Assembly: GCF_004684935.1 (NCBI RefSeq)
Contig: NZ_SRJD01000003.1
Location: 1 to 64,000, forward strand
Reading direction: 5' to 3'
Origin: Sporolactobacillus shoreae
GTDB lineage: Bacteria > Bacillota > Bacilli > Bacillales > Sporolactobacillaceae
DNA: 64,000 nt
Shown here: positions 26,099 to 34,806 of the stretch, piece by piece
Position numbering within the stretch: the first letter of the stretch is position 1
Layout of the letters: every line of letters begins with the position of its first letter
Made by a program: the position numbers and the translations under genes
Notes under the pieces: model-generated
What the model was told of the DNA's origin: nothing
Database searches by the model: none
The model's input: only the letters and a program-made list of their open reading frames with translations

Positions 26099-27331
26099 GT
26101 GGCTTTAACAGTGATGAAGTTTGGTGGTACATCGGTGGGAACGGTTGAACGGCTACAGAGGGTTGCGGACAGAATTATTAAGAAGAAAGAAGCCGGCGAT
26201 CAGATTATTGTCGTTGTATCGGCAATGGGAAAAACGACGGATTCTCTGGTAAGCATGGCGGGAGAAATCTCCGACAGGCCTTCCAAGCGCGAGATGGATG
26301 TGCTGCTGTCGACCGGTGAACAGGTGACCATTGCCCTCTTGTCGATGGTGCTCATCGAACGGGGCTATGACGCCATCTCTTTCACGGGATGGCAGGCGGG
26401 CATCAAGACGGAGGATGTTCACGAAAGCGCCAGAATCGGTTCTATTGACACATCATTGATCCGTCCGCATCTGAAAAAAGGAACCATTGTTATTGTCGCA
26501 GGATTCCAGGGCGTAACTGAAACCGGTGAAATCACGACGCTCGGACGCGGTGGATCAGATACGTCGGCTGTAGCGCTTGCCGCAGCTTTTGGCGCCGCAA
26601 GATGTGAAATCTACACAGATGTGACCGGTGTCTTTACGACCGATCCGCGCTATGTGAACAAAGCGAGAAAGCTTAAAGAGATCAGCTACGACGAGATGCT
26701 TGAAATGGCTTATCTCGGCGCGGGCGTGCTTCATCCGCGTGCCGTTGAATATGCGAAAAACAGCCATATCGAGCTGGTTGTCTGCTCCTCATTCTCTGAA
26801 GAAGAGGGAACGGTGATTAAGGAGGAAGTATCAATGGAGAAGACGAAAACGGTCAGAGGACTTGCCTTTGAAAAAAATGTAACCAAGGTCACATTGCTTG
26901 GCCTTCCGAATAATGTCACTGTGGTATCGCGTGTTTTTGACGCGATTGCCGCCAAACACATCAATATCGATGTCATCGTCCAGAATGTGCTGGATGAAGC
27001 AAAAACAAGTCTGTCCTTCACGGTCGATCGTGATCTTCTGAACGAGACACTGGATGTCCTTCACACGCAGGAAAAGGATCTGGAATTTGGCGAACTGATT
27101 TTTGAATCCGAATTGGCCAAAGTTTCAATCGTCGGTTCCGGCATGGCTTCGAATCCGGGAGTGGCGGCACAGATGTTCCATGCGCTGGCTGAAAAGGATA
27201 TTAAGGTCAAAATGATCAGCACATCTGAAATAAAAGTTTCGACGATTATCGATGAAGAAAAATTGCTCGAAGCACTGGATGTGTTGCACGCAACATTTCA
27301 TCTCGCTGAAGAAGAATCAATCAGCCTGTAA
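26099..27331 (+). CDS. lysC: Aspartokinase II, lysine-sensitive type
   Basis: The enzyme phosphorylates aspartate, the first step to Lys/Met/Thr and, in sporeformers, dipicolinate. It is 410 residues long with the kinase opening MKFGGTSVGTVERL, the FTGWQAGIKTEDVH and TTLGRGGSDTSAVALAAA motifs, then two ACT domains (about 265-400, VSIVGSGMASNPGVAAQMF and STSEIKVSTII). Start is GTG 26099, 10 bp after AAAGGAG. It sits behind a lysine riboswitch, in keeping with feedback by lysine. An internal start at 26834 probably makes a separate beta subunit of the ACT half. Confidence 0.95.
   Translation: MALTVMKFGGTSVGTVERLQRVADRIIKKKEAGDQIIVVVSAMGKTTDSLVSMAGEISDRPSKREMDVLLSTGEQVTIALLSMVLIERGYDAISFTGWQAGIKTEDVHESARIGSIDTSLIRPHLKKGTIVIVAGFQGVTETGEITTLGRGGSDTSAVALAAAFGAARCEIYTDVTGVFTTDPRYVNKARKLKEISYDEMLEMAYLGAGVLHPRAVEYAKNSHIELVVCSSFSEEEGTVIKEEVSMEKTKTVRGLAFEKNVTKVTLLGLPNNVTVVSRVFDAIAAKHINIDVIVQNVLDEAKTSLSFTVDRDLLNETLDVLHTQEKDLEFGELIFESELAKVSIVGSGMASNPGVAAQMFHALAEKDIKVKMISTSEIKVSTIIDEEKLLEALDVLHATFHLAEEESISL
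26819..26836 (+). promoter_or_regulatory. Internal ribosome binding site and start for LysC beta subunit
   Basis: AAGGAGG at 26819-26825 lies 8 bases before an in-frame ATG at 26834, which is codon 246 of lysC. B. subtilis LysC makes its beta subunit from an in-frame internal start at the same codon, so the arrangement is conserved. Confidence 0.8.
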
Positions 27332-27356
27332 GATTTTATTAAAACGTGTGCTCGTT

Positions 27357-27403
27357 AGACAGATGCCCCGGGGATGTTCATTCCCTGGGGCATCTGTCTG
27401 TTT
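27357..27403 (+). terminator. Rho-independent terminator after lysC
   Basis: AGACAGATGCCCC pairs with GGGGCATCTGTCT, followed by GTTT. A strong hairpin 26 bp past the lysC stop. Confidence 0.88.
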
Positions 27404-27411
27404 ACGAATGA

Positions 27412-27546
27412 ATATTTTGTTTTATTGATACTCGTCTCATTTTTATTGATACAAAACTTGTTATCATCGATAGATGAAGGATTTTTATTGATAGCACATG
27501 CTTTTTTATTGATTATGATTTCAAGTTTGTTGATATCGGTTTATTA
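27412..27546. repeat. Array of degenerate TTTATTGATA elements
   Basis: The core TTTATTGATA or close variants recurs about every 20-30 bp: near 27421, 27442, 27484, 27511 and 27536, with a variant TTATCATCGATAG near 27462. All cores share the same orientation. No ORF, hairpin ladder or riboswitch explains it. It lies between the lysC terminator and the tetR promoter. Confidence 0.75.
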
Positions 27547-27641
27547 ATGGACGAGATCATAGTCTCAACCGATCCGTCCTCTTGATTAACACTGTCTCTG
27601 ACCTCTAAAGAAGTACTGATCGTATTTTATTTTGCCGCCTA

Positions 27642-27694
27642 TTGACCAAATCGGTTTATGACATTATACTTATCTTGTAAACCGATTCGGTCAA
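27642..27694 (+). promoter_or_regulatory. tetR-ABC promoter with TetR-type inverted-repeat operator
   Basis: The promoter is TTGACC (27642-27647), 17 bp, TATACT (27665-27670). TTGACCAAATCGGTTTA (27642-27658) and TAAACCGATTCGGTCAA (27678-27694) form an inverted repeat with one mismatch: one arm covers the -35, the other lies at the start site. Binding of the adjacent TetR protein would block the promoter (autorepression). Confidence 0.82.
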
Positions 27695-27716
27695 TGAAAG
27701 CTGTGAGGTGGTTTTA

Positions 27717-28325
27717 TTGGATAAATTTTTGAGCTTGCCCTTAGAGAAACAAAATACCATTGTCGATGGTGCTCTGACTGCTTTTGGCACCAACGGTTAT
27801 AAAAAAGCGTCAGTGAGTGATATTGCTGCTGCAGCAGGAATTTCAAAAGCAATGGTTTTTCACTACTTTGGCACGAAAAAGGCGCTGTATCTCTATTTGA
27901 TCAAGTTATGCGGAACCACAATGATGGATGAAATCAATGAAAAATTTGATCGTGCTGTCACTGATTTTTTTGACCGAATCAGGCTCGCTGGTGACATTAA
28001 GCTCGCAGTGATTCAAAAACATCCGGCGATACTCTTATTTCTGAGCAGTGTACTTCACGAGAACGATGATGAAGTGAAGCAGGATATTCGAATGCTTCTT
28101 GCTGATCAAAACGTGACAAGTTTCAGGGAAAAAATTGCTTTTGAAGGGGTGAACACCTCAAAGTTCAAAGAAGGTGTTGATCCGAAGCTGATCGTCAAAA
28201 TGCTGACATGGATGTCCGAAGGGTATTTCAATGATATAACGGGATATGGTGATACGGATTTAGAGATTTTTTATAAAGAATTCCTTGATTGCCTGGTACT
28301 GCTGAAAAAGGTTTGTTATAAATAA
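27717..28325 (+). CDS. TetR/AcrR-family transcriptional repressor
   Basis: The N-terminal TetR helix-turn-helix (residues about 8-55: ...FGTNGYKKASVSDIAAAAGISKAMVFHYFGTKKALY) is followed by a variable ligand-binding helical domain. It is the first gene of a likely four-gene transcript with an ABC-2 type exporter, and probably represses it via the inverted repeat at 27642-27694. Start TTG 27717 has GAGGTGG 7 bp upstream; the alternative GTG 27708 overlaps that box. The inducing ligand is unknown; a toxic drug or lipid is the usual case. Confidence 0.88.
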   Translation: MDKFLSLPLEKQNTIVDGALTAFGTNGYKKASVSDIAAAAGISKAMVFHYFGTKKALYLYLIKLCGTTMMDEINEKFDRAVTDFFDRIRLAGDIKLAVIQKHPAILLFLSSVLHENDDEVKQDIRMLLADQNVTSFREKIAFEGVNTSKFKEGVDPKLIVKMLTWMSEGYFNDITGYGDTDLEIFYKEFLDCLVLLKKVCYK

Positions 28326-28346
28326 TCATTCAGGAGGGGATCACTC

Positions 28347-29228
28347 ATGAGCGTCATTGAAATTAAAAATCTTACAAAACAGTTTGGCAAGGCGAGAGGG
28401 ATTATTGACGTGAATTTAAATGTCGAGCAGGGTGAAATATTTGGCTTTATCGGGCCGAACGGAGCCGGGAAATCGACAACGATCCGGACGCTGCTGGGCC
28501 TGATTCATCCGACGAGCGGAAGTGCCACTATTTTTGGAAAAAGCTGTTTCGATCATCCTGAAGTAAGAAAGGAATTAGGCTATCTGCCTTCAGAAGTTTT
28601 CTACTATGACAACATGAGAGTGATTGATCTCCTCAAATATTCGGCCAGCTTTTACAAAAAAGATTGCACGAAGCGTATCAATGAGCTGGCAGAAGCAATG
28701 AACCTTGACCTGAAAAAGAAGATCAACGACCTTTCGTTCGGCAATAAGAAGAAGGTCGGTATTGTGCAGGGACTGCTTCACGAACCCAAACTGATCATTC
28801 TTGATGAGCCGACGGGCGGCCTCGATCCGTTGATGCAGCAGAAATTTTTTGAACTCATCAGAGAAGAGAATCAGAAGGGGGCAACTGTGTTCTTTTCATC
28901 GCATATTCTCACTGAAGTTCAGAAGATGTGCGACCGTGTCGCATTCATCAAGGAAGGTAAAATAATCAAGCTTGAAAGAATAAGCACATTGCAGGAGAAC
29001 AATTACAAGAGGATCAGTCTTGAGGCTAAATCCGGAATCAGCCGGGACGCTTTTAATCTTGACGGTGTGAGTAACTTCAAAGTCAAAGAAAATACTGCGA
29101 AGTTCATCTACAAAGGGAATGTCAATACGATTATTCAAAAAATCGCCCAATTGGATCTTCTGAACCTATCCATTGAAGAGCCTGACCTTGAGGAAATTTT
29201 CATGCATTATTACGAAAAGGAGGGCTGA
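28347..29228 (+). CDS. ABC transporter ATP-binding protein (ABC-2 exporter)
   Basis: A stand-alone ATPase of 293 residues. Walker A is GPNGAGKSTTIRTLL. The LSFGNKKKVGIVQGLL stretch replaces the canonical LSGGQ signature (LSFG), a variation common in this drug/antibiotic exporter subgroup. Walker B is LIILDEPTGGLDP, and the switch His is in FSSHIL. The C-terminal extension (about 225-293) is typical of the DrrA/BcrA-like type. It follows tetR by 21 bp and precedes two ABC-2 membrane genes, so it powers that exporter. Confidence 0.9.
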   Translation: MSVIEIKNLTKQFGKARGIIDVNLNVEQGEIFGFIGPNGAGKSTTIRTLLGLIHPTSGSATIFGKSCFDHPEVRKELGYLPSEVFYYDNMRVIDLLKYSASFYKKDCTKRINELAEAMNLDLKKKINDLSFGNKKKVGIVQGLLHEPKLIILDEPTGGLDPLMQQKFFELIREENQKGATVFFSSHILTEVQKMCDRVAFIKEGKIIKLERISTLQENNYKRISLEAKSGISRDAFNLDGVSNFKVKENTAKFIYKGNVNTIIQKIAQLDLLNLSIEEPDLEEIFMHYYEKEG

Positions 29229-29233
29229 TCGAC

Positions 29234-30037
29234 ATGAATATGTACCTTCACGAATTGAAATCACTGAGAAAATCAACCATCATATGGACAATCGTCATCA
29301 TTGCGCTGGCAGCCCTTTACCTATCTGTTTATCCAGGCATGGTAAAAGATGCGGATGGCTTTAAAAAATTGCTCGGCAACTATCCGGCACCTGTGAGAGC
29401 GATGCTTGGCATCAACCTGAGCTACATTACATCAATTGTCGGATTCTATTCAATGATTTTTTCTTTCATCTCTTTGTGCGGGGCCATTCAGTCTATGAAT
29501 CTCGGTGTTTCCATTCTCTCGAAAGAATCGAGGGAACGGACGGCGGATTTTCTTCTGGTTAAGCCGGTGTCGCGTCCGGCGATCGTTACAGCAAAGATTT
29601 TGGCCTCGCTCACGACGATCTTCGCACTGGACATTGTCTTTTACGCCGTGTTGTCCATTATGGTAAATATCGTGAATACAGGGAGTTTTGATGAGAAGAC
29701 TTTCTTCCTGATCAATTTAACGCTGCTCTTTCTCCAATTAATGTTCTTTGCGATTGGTCTGATTATTTCAGTGTTTTTCAGTAAGCTCAAATCTGTGCTG
29801 CCGATCTCGCTTGGTGTCGTTCTTGGTTTTTACATGATCGGCGCACTGATTTCCACCGGCAATAACGACGATTGGGCCAGGTATTTCTCTCCTTTCAATT
29901 ACTTTAGCACGGCCAATATCATTAAAAATGCAAATTATGAAGCTTCATATCTGATTACAGGAGCAATCATTGTCATCGTAGCAATCGCAGCAAGCTGCAT
30001 GATTTATACCCGAAAGGATATCCATGCCGTGAGCTGA
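29234..30037 (+). CDS. ABC-2 type permease, first subunit
   Basis: A 267-residue membrane protein with six predicted segments. It begins MNMYLHELKSLRKSTIIWTIVIIALAALY, the ABC-2 pattern of an amphipathic start helix followed by the first membrane helix. The next helix is followed by the loop LSKESRERTADFLLVKPVSRPAIVTAKI, a coupling helix conserved in this group. It starts 5 bp after the ATPase gene, with an AAGGAGG box overlapping its end. It pairs with the next gene as a heterodimer. Confidence 0.88.
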   Translation: MNMYLHELKSLRKSTIIWTIVIIALAALYLSVYPGMVKDADGFKKLLGNYPAPVRAMLGINLSYITSIVGFYSMIFSFISLCGAIQSMNLGVSILSKESRERTADFLLVKPVSRPAIVTAKILASLTTIFALDIVFYAVLSIMVNIVNTGSFDEKTFFLINLTLLFLQLMFFAIGLIISVFFSKLKSVLPISLGVVLGFYMIGALISTGNNDDWARYFSPFNYFSTANIIKNANYEASYLITGAIIVIVAIAASCMIYTRKDIHAVS

Positions 30038-30073
30038 AAGGCCCGGAAATTGACTTAACGAGGAGGCATGATG

Positions 30074-30868
30074 ATGAATATATTTTTGAGAGAACTGAAG
30101 TCTAACCGGAAAGCTTTGATCATCTGGAGCGTTTGCATGTTCCTTGGCGTTTTGAGCGGCATGAGCAAGTATACGACTTATTCCTCCGGCGGCGCGGCAA
30201 GTCAGGCATTGACCCAATTGCCGCATTCGATGAGAGCGCTGTTCGGCATGGGATCGTTTAATGTTTCAACCATGAGCGGCTTTTTCGCCTTCCTGTTTTC
30301 TTATATTGTGCTTGCGGCCGCTATTCACGCCGCATTGCTTGGAAGCGGGATTATTGCAAAGGAAGAGCGTGATAAAACTACGGAGTTCCTGATTGTGAAA
30401 CCTATTTCGAGGACTACCGTGATCACCTCAAAATTCATAGCTGCACTCGTGAATATAGTTGTTGTAAATATCGTGACGCTGTTGTCCTCATTCTTTTTGG
30501 TTGCCGCGTACAACAAAGGAAAAGATATTTCGGGTGAAATTGCTGTGTTTTTTCTGACGATGTTCATCGTTCAGCTCATTTTTCTGTCACTTGGCGCATT
30601 TCTTTCAGCTTTCATGAAAAATCCGAAGGCTTCGGGCTCAATTGCAACTTCTATACTGCTTGGCTCGTATGTGATCGCCAAAATCACGGATCTGGCGGAT
30701 CATCTCAATGTCCTGAATATACTTTCGCCCTTCAAATACTTCAGTTACACAGATATTGTGAACGGAGACGGGCTGAATACAGTCATTGTGATTCTTGCAC
30801 TGTTGCTTGTTGCTGTTTTTTCAGCGTCCACGTATTTCTTTTATCAGAAAAGGGATCTGAACGTATGA
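30074..30868 (+). CDS. ABC-2 type permease, second subunit
   Basis: A paralogue of the preceding gene with the same layout (six membrane helices, loop IAKEERDKTTEFLIVKPISRTTVITSKF). Of three consecutive ATG codons, the third (30074) has the best spacing (7 bp) from AGGAGG; the others are 30068 and 30071. With the ATPase and the first permease it forms a complete exporter. The transcript ends at the hairpin at 30905-30938. Confidence 0.88.
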   Translation: MNIFLRELKSNRKALIIWSVCMFLGVLSGMSKYTTYSSGGAASQALTQLPHSMRALFGMGSFNVSTMSGFFAFLFSYIVLAAAIHAALLGSGIIAKEERDKTTEFLIVKPISRTTVITSKFIAALVNIVVVNIVTLLSSFFLVAAYNKGKDISGEIAVFFLTMFIVQLIFLSLGAFLSAFMKNPKASGSIATSILLGSYVIAKITDLADHLNVLNILSPFKYFSYTDIVNGDGLNTVIVILALLLVAVFSASTYFFYQKRDLNV

Positions 30869-30904
30869 CAGAAAATCTGCTGTAACAGTCCTTATAGTTA
30901 ATGG

Positions 30905-30938
30905 CCCAAAAGGCACCCGGTCGGGTGCCTTTTGGGTT
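30905..30938. terminator. Bidirectional terminator between the ABC-2 operon and bceB
   Basis: CCCAAAAGGCACCCG and CGGGTGCCTTTTGGG pair perfectly with a very short loop. It serves both the plus-strand operon and the convergent bceB gene. Confidence 0.88.
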
Positions 30939-30953
30939 TCAGAGGTATAAGAT

Positions 30954-32897
30954 TTAACGGCTTTCCAAGTTCACAATTCTGGAATAGGACTGAACAGTAA
31001 AAAAGTAATAGCCGACATAAATCAATGTGTAGACGAGCATACAAACAGCAACCGGTATCAGGATACTCTGATTCAGCATTCTCGATAATGCAGTAAGTGC
31101 TACGGCACTGTGGGCGATGCCGAGAATGAGCGGCAGGGCGAAGACAAAACCGACCTGTTTGGCAATTGCACCTTTGATTTCTTTCCTTGTCACGCCGATC
31201 TTTCGGAGTATACCATATTGCATTTTTTCCTGTTCTGCTTCTGTCAGCTGTTTAAAGTAGATAATACTTCCAGTGGCAAGCAGGAACACAAGGGCGAGGA
31301 AGGCACCCAGAAACATGACCAATCCGTAAGCAGACATCATTCCGTGATACGTATTATAATAGCTTCCCATCGAAAAAGGGGTGAAAGTGATCAAAGGGTT
31401 TAACTTTTCCGTCAGCTGCGCGGTCAGCCGACCGGAATGACTGGGATCCGTTACATTGATCTGAGTTATAGTGAGCGGATCATTTTGCCGTTCCAGTTGG
31501 TGAAACTGATCATCGGAAACAACGATGGAAAAATTAGCAAACGGATCATTCAGAACACTGTAGGGTCTGTACCCGATAAAATGAAGCGTTGTATTTTTTC
31601 CTGTTTTGGATTGAATAGTGCCCTCCTTTCCTTGAAAATTTGGTGAAAATTGATTGCTGTAGTACCTGTCCAGTATCAGCCCCTCCCCGGGATTGAGCCT
31701 GACGGGATCGTTTAATCCAATAATTTTACCAAGCCCATTGAATGAAGACTCGGAAATAAGTGTCAGGAACGGGGGAGAGATTACCGATTTGAATCCGTTC
31801 AGTTTGCCCTTGACCTGGATCACCGATACTGCTGTTTTATTCAAAGTCCGATGGTGTCCTTCTGCCTTAATCACTTGTTCAAGCGTGTTATCCGCTTTGA
31901 TCTGATTCCCTTTTTTCGCAATGTAGGCGTAGCTGAACGGCATGGATTCTTTTGCATATTTCCCGGCTTCATAATAGATGCTGAAGCTTGTTCCGACAGC
32001 GCAAAGCGTGATAGCACTCAGCGTTGCGATCACCGTCAGTACTCTGGCATTTCCCTTGATGCGATAGAAAAGCTGCCCGGTGCTGATCATGTTCGTTCCC
32101 CGGTAATAGTGCGTTTTATGCCTTTTAGACCTCTTTAAGAAATAGACGGTCAATGAGCGGAACAGCAAAAAGGTACCAGTAATCACGCAGAATAAAATCA
32201 TCAGAGCGACAGGAAGGAGGCCGAGATGCCAGAGCTTTGAATTCAAACTCTGCAACGCCATCCAATAACCGCCCGAAATCAGTACTACAGCCAATAGCGA
32301 TTGAAGGGCAGAAACTCTTGGTGCTTTATCTCCTACTCTTTCCGCCCGAAACAGATCGATCAGCTGAAACCGGTAGATCAGCCGGTAACCATCCAGAGAA
32401 GCCAGGAAAATAATTAGAAGGAACACGATAGTCGTTTCTAGGATTGCCTGGGAAGAAATCGAAAAGCTGACGTTGACCGCTGTGTCCATGAGCTTCACCA
32501 GGATCATGACAAAAAATTTGGACAGCAGCATACCGATCAGCATTCCGATAATAAGCGACAGCAGACCAAGAATCAGATTTTCATAAAAAAGCATCCGGCC
32601 GATCTGTTTCTTTCGCAGGCCGAGCAGAGCGTAGAGCCCGACTTCCTTTTTGCGTTGTTTGGTAAAGAAACTGTTTGAATACCAGATGAAAATAGCGACG
32701 AAGATAATCAGTACGATCGAAGCACCCTTAAATGACGTATCTATTTTTACGGATGCAGCCTGTGCCACTTGATGATTAAACTGGATGGAAACGAAGGTGA
32801 AGAAAATCATCACACTGAAAATCATCGAAGCGAAATAAAGAAAATAGCGGTAAAAATTGCGTGACATGTTGCGGCGGGCCAGATTAAATAATGTCAC
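30954..32897 (-). CDS. bceB: BceB-like ABC permease (antimicrobial peptide detoxification)
   Basis: A 647-residue FtsX/MacB-type permease with the BceB layout: one N-terminal helix, helices 2-4 (about 50-190), further helices to about 300, a large extracellular domain of about 200 residues (about 310-520) and three C-terminal helices. The extracellular domain is the peptide- and kinase-contact region in BceB. Start GTG 32897 is preceded by GGGAGGTGG and overlaps the end of bceA by 14 bp; the ATG at 32927 lies within bceA and has no box. It works with BceA to remove bacitracin-like peptides from lipid II-cycle targets. Confidence 0.9.
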   Translation of the reverse strand: MTLFNLARRNMSRNFYRYFLYFASMIFSVMIFFTFVSIQFNHQVAQAASVKIDTSFKGASIVLIIFVAIFIWYSNSFFTKQRKKEVGLYALLGLRKKQIGRMLFYENLILGLLSLIIGMLIGMLLSKFFVMILVKLMDTAVNVSFSISSQAILETTIVFLLIIFLASLDGYRLIYRFQLIDLFRAERVGDKAPRVSALQSLLAVVLISGGYWMALQSLNSKLWHLGLLPVALMILFCVITGTFLLFRSLTVYFLKRSKRHKTHYYRGTNMISTGQLFYRIKGNARVLTVIATLSAITLCAVGTSFSIYYEAGKYAKESMPFSYAYIAKKGNQIKADNTLEQVIKAEGHHRTLNKTAVSVIQVKGKLNGFKSVISPPFLTLISESSFNGLGKIIGLNDPVRLNPGEGLILDRYYSNQFSPNFQGKEGTIQSKTGKNTTLHFIGYRPYSVLNDPFANFSIVVSDDQFHQLERQNDPLTITQINVTDPSHSGRLTAQLTEKLNPLITFTPFSMGSYYNTYHGMMSAYGLVMFLGAFLALVFLLATGSIIYFKQLTEAEQEKMQYGILRKIGVTRKEIKGAIAKQVGFVFALPLILGIAHSAVALTALSRMLNQSILIPVAVCMLVYTLIYVGYYFFTVQSYSRIVNLESR

Positions 32898-33651
32898 TCT
32901 GCCCACCTCCCAGTGCGGAAAGAACATCTAGGATTTTCTGAAAATAAACCTTGCGTGTCAGATGGCCTCGGTCCAGCTCAGTGAAAATTTCACCATCCTT
33001 GATAAATAAAATTCGGTGACAGTAGCTGGCGGAAAAGGCGTCATGCGTGACCATCAGAATCGTCGCGGTTTCTTCGTCATTTATTTGCGTCATCATCTGC
33101 AGAAGGGCGGTTGCCGATTTTGAATCGAGCGCACCTGTCGGTTCATCGGCAAAAATCAGGTCGGGACGGACAACGATTGCTCTCGCCGCGGCGGTTCGCT
33201 GCTGCTGTCCTCCGGAAATCTCGTAAGGAAATTTGTTTAAAATCTCTTCCAGGCCAAGCTTTGCCGCAATATGATGCACACGATCATCAATTTCATCCGG
33301 ATTGACCTTTGCCAATGCCAGCGGAAGCGCGATATTTTCTTCAACAGACAGTGTGTCCAGCAAGTTGTAATCCTGAAAGATGAATCCGAGTCGTTCTCTC
33401 CTGAAGGTGGCCAGATCCTGTTCATTCATCTGAACGACATCTGTGCCGTTAATCGTTACACTTCCTGATGTTGGGCGGTCGATCGTGGACAAGGTGTTCA
33501 GCAGGGTTGTCTTTCCGGAACCGGATGGTCCCATAATGCCGACAAATTCACCTTTGCCAACCGTCAGGTCAATACTCTGGATCGCTGTATAAGCGTTTCC
33601 TTTCCGTCCGTAGACCTTCTGAAGTCCCTTCGCTATTAAAAGCTCACTCAT
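32884..33651 (-). CDS. bceA: BceA-like ABC transporter ATPase
   Basis: The ATPase partner of the BceB-like permease, about 255 residues: Walker A GPSGSGKTTLLNTL, the Q-loop FIFQDYNLLDTLSV, signature ISGGQQQRTAAARAI, Walker B LIFADEPTGALDSKSA, and switch His in VTHDAFSASYC, all closely like B. subtilis BceA. ATG 33651 is the likely start (GGGGG about 9 bp upstream); the ATG at 33678 has no box. It is separated from the sensor-kinase gene by a 117-bp gap that holds a BceR-type operator. Confidence 0.9.
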   Translation of the reverse strand: MSELLIAKGLQKVYGRKGNAYTAIQSIDLTVGKGEFVGIMGPSGSGKTTLLNTLSTIDRPTSGSVTINGTDVVQMNEQDLATFRRERLGFIFQDYNLLDTLSVEENIALPLALAKVNPDEIDDRVHHIAAKLGLEEILNKFPYEISGGQQQRTAAARAIVVRPDLIFADEPTGALDSKSATALLQMMTQINDEETATILMVTHDAFSASYCHRILFIKDGEIFTELDRGHLTRKVYFQKILDVLSALGGGQSDII

Positions 33652-33752
33652 CAATGAAAAACCCCCGTTTCTATTCAATATCTTACAAGATGATTGTAAA
33701 CTGAAAAACAGGGGTGTTCCCTCGATCTACCTTACAATCAGGTATCGGTGCC

Positions 33753-33766
33753 TTACATTAATGTCA
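33753..33766 (-). promoter_or_regulatory. BceR-type operator upstream of bceAB
   Basis: On the minus strand TGACATTAATGTAA fits the BceR-family pattern TNACA-N4-TGTAA exactly. It sits upstream of bceA, 87 bp before the last base of the gap, where the response regulator would activate bceAB. A second, wider-spaced TTACA/TGTAA pair lies near 33684-33700. Confidence 0.75.
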
Positions 33767-33768
33767 CA

Positions 33769-34806
33769 TTAAATGTTTTTTGCGACTTTTGTGTAATCCG
33801 TATTGTTTGGGAAATCCAGTACGACTGTTGTTCCCCGGCCTTCAACCGATGTCAGGGAGATGCTGTGGCCAAGTTTCAATGCGAGGGTCCTTGAAAGATA
33901 TAATCCGATTCCCGTTGAATGGTGTGTCCTTCTTCCGTTTGTTCCGGTAAATCCTTTTTCAAAAACACGCCGGATATCCTCGGACTTAATGCCACACCCG
34001 TTGTCTTCGATGAGCAGCCGGCTTCCGGAACCATATTTTTTTCCTACAATCCTGATTCGGCCATGGGCGTCGGTATATTTTAAGGCGTTGGAAATGAGTT
34101 GATCAAGGATAAACTGCAGCCATTTCTTATCGGTCAAAATCTGTATCTCTAAATCTGAGATTTCTACACTGATCTTTTTCGTGATGAATGATTTGGCGTA
34201 TTTTTTAAGCACGGCATTCACGATGTCGCGAAATGAGTACTCACTGATAAAATAATCGTTTGAAAAATGATCCGCACGTGAATAATAAAGTGCCTGTTCG
34301 ACGAAGCGGTCAATCTGTGAAAATTCATCTTCCAGTCGGTCGAGAATTTCTTCCCGGGACTGACCTTCACTATTTTTGATGAGCATTTTACCGGCTGCTA
34401 TGGGCGTTTTCACTTCATGGACCCACGCAATCACAAAATCCTTGTTTTCTTCAATGCTGCGCTGCAGGTCCATAGCCTTTTGCCGGTCATCTCGATCGAT
34501 CCGATCCAGCAGCCGGTATATTTTTCTTTGTTCCGTCGTGTGGGGGTCGGGTACGGCGCTGATCCGATACCCGGAAGAGGCGTCAGCCGCTTTTTCAAAG
34601 CCAGAGAGGAAGTGCGCATGTCTGAGAAAGTCAAAAAACAGGTAACTGAGGAACAGGAAAAAAATGACGGCATGCAGATAGATCAGATTGCCGACGTCCA
34701 TCCGAGTGATGGGCATAAGATAAAGAAAGGTGGTTAAAAATGTCATGGCGATGACGTAAAAAGCGATGAGCAGCATCTGGTCTTTCAAATATTCTGTCGG
34801 TCTCAT
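33769..34806 (-). CDS. bceS: BceS-like intramembrane-sensing histidine kinase
   Basis: A 345-residue kinase with two N-terminal helices (about 10-30 and 40-60) joined by a loop of only about ten residues, the intramembrane-sensing layout in which flux through BceAB is the signal. The phospho-acceptor His is in IAWVHEVKTPIAAGK (about residue 134), and the ATPase has N box ILDQLISNALKYT and G boxes EDNGCGIK and GTGLYLSRTLA-like GIGLYLSRTLA. The gene overlaps bceR by 4 bp (ATGA). Confidence 0.9.
   Translation of the reverse strand: MRPTEYLKDQMLLIAFYVIAMTFLTTFLYLMPITRMDVGNLIYLHAVIFFLFLSYLFFDFLRHAHFLSGFEKAADASSGYRISAVPDPHTTEQRKIYRLLDRIDRDDRQKAMDLQRSIEENKDFVIAWVHEVKTPIAAGKMLIKNSEGQSREEILDRLEDEFSQIDRFVEQALYYSRADHFSNDYFISEYSFRDIVNAVLKKYAKSFITKKISVEISDLEIQILTDKKWLQFILDQLISNALKYTDAHGRIRIVGKKYGSGSRLLIEDNGCGIKSEDIRRVFEKGFTGTNGRRTHHSTGIGLYLSRTLALKLGHSISLTSVEGRGTTVVLDFPNNTDYTKVAKNI

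Noticed and set aside
33684-33700. Second TTACA/TGTAA pair before bceA
   Set aside because: Spacing of 7 instead of 4 bases does not match the BceR pattern; likely chance, though it could be a weak second site.
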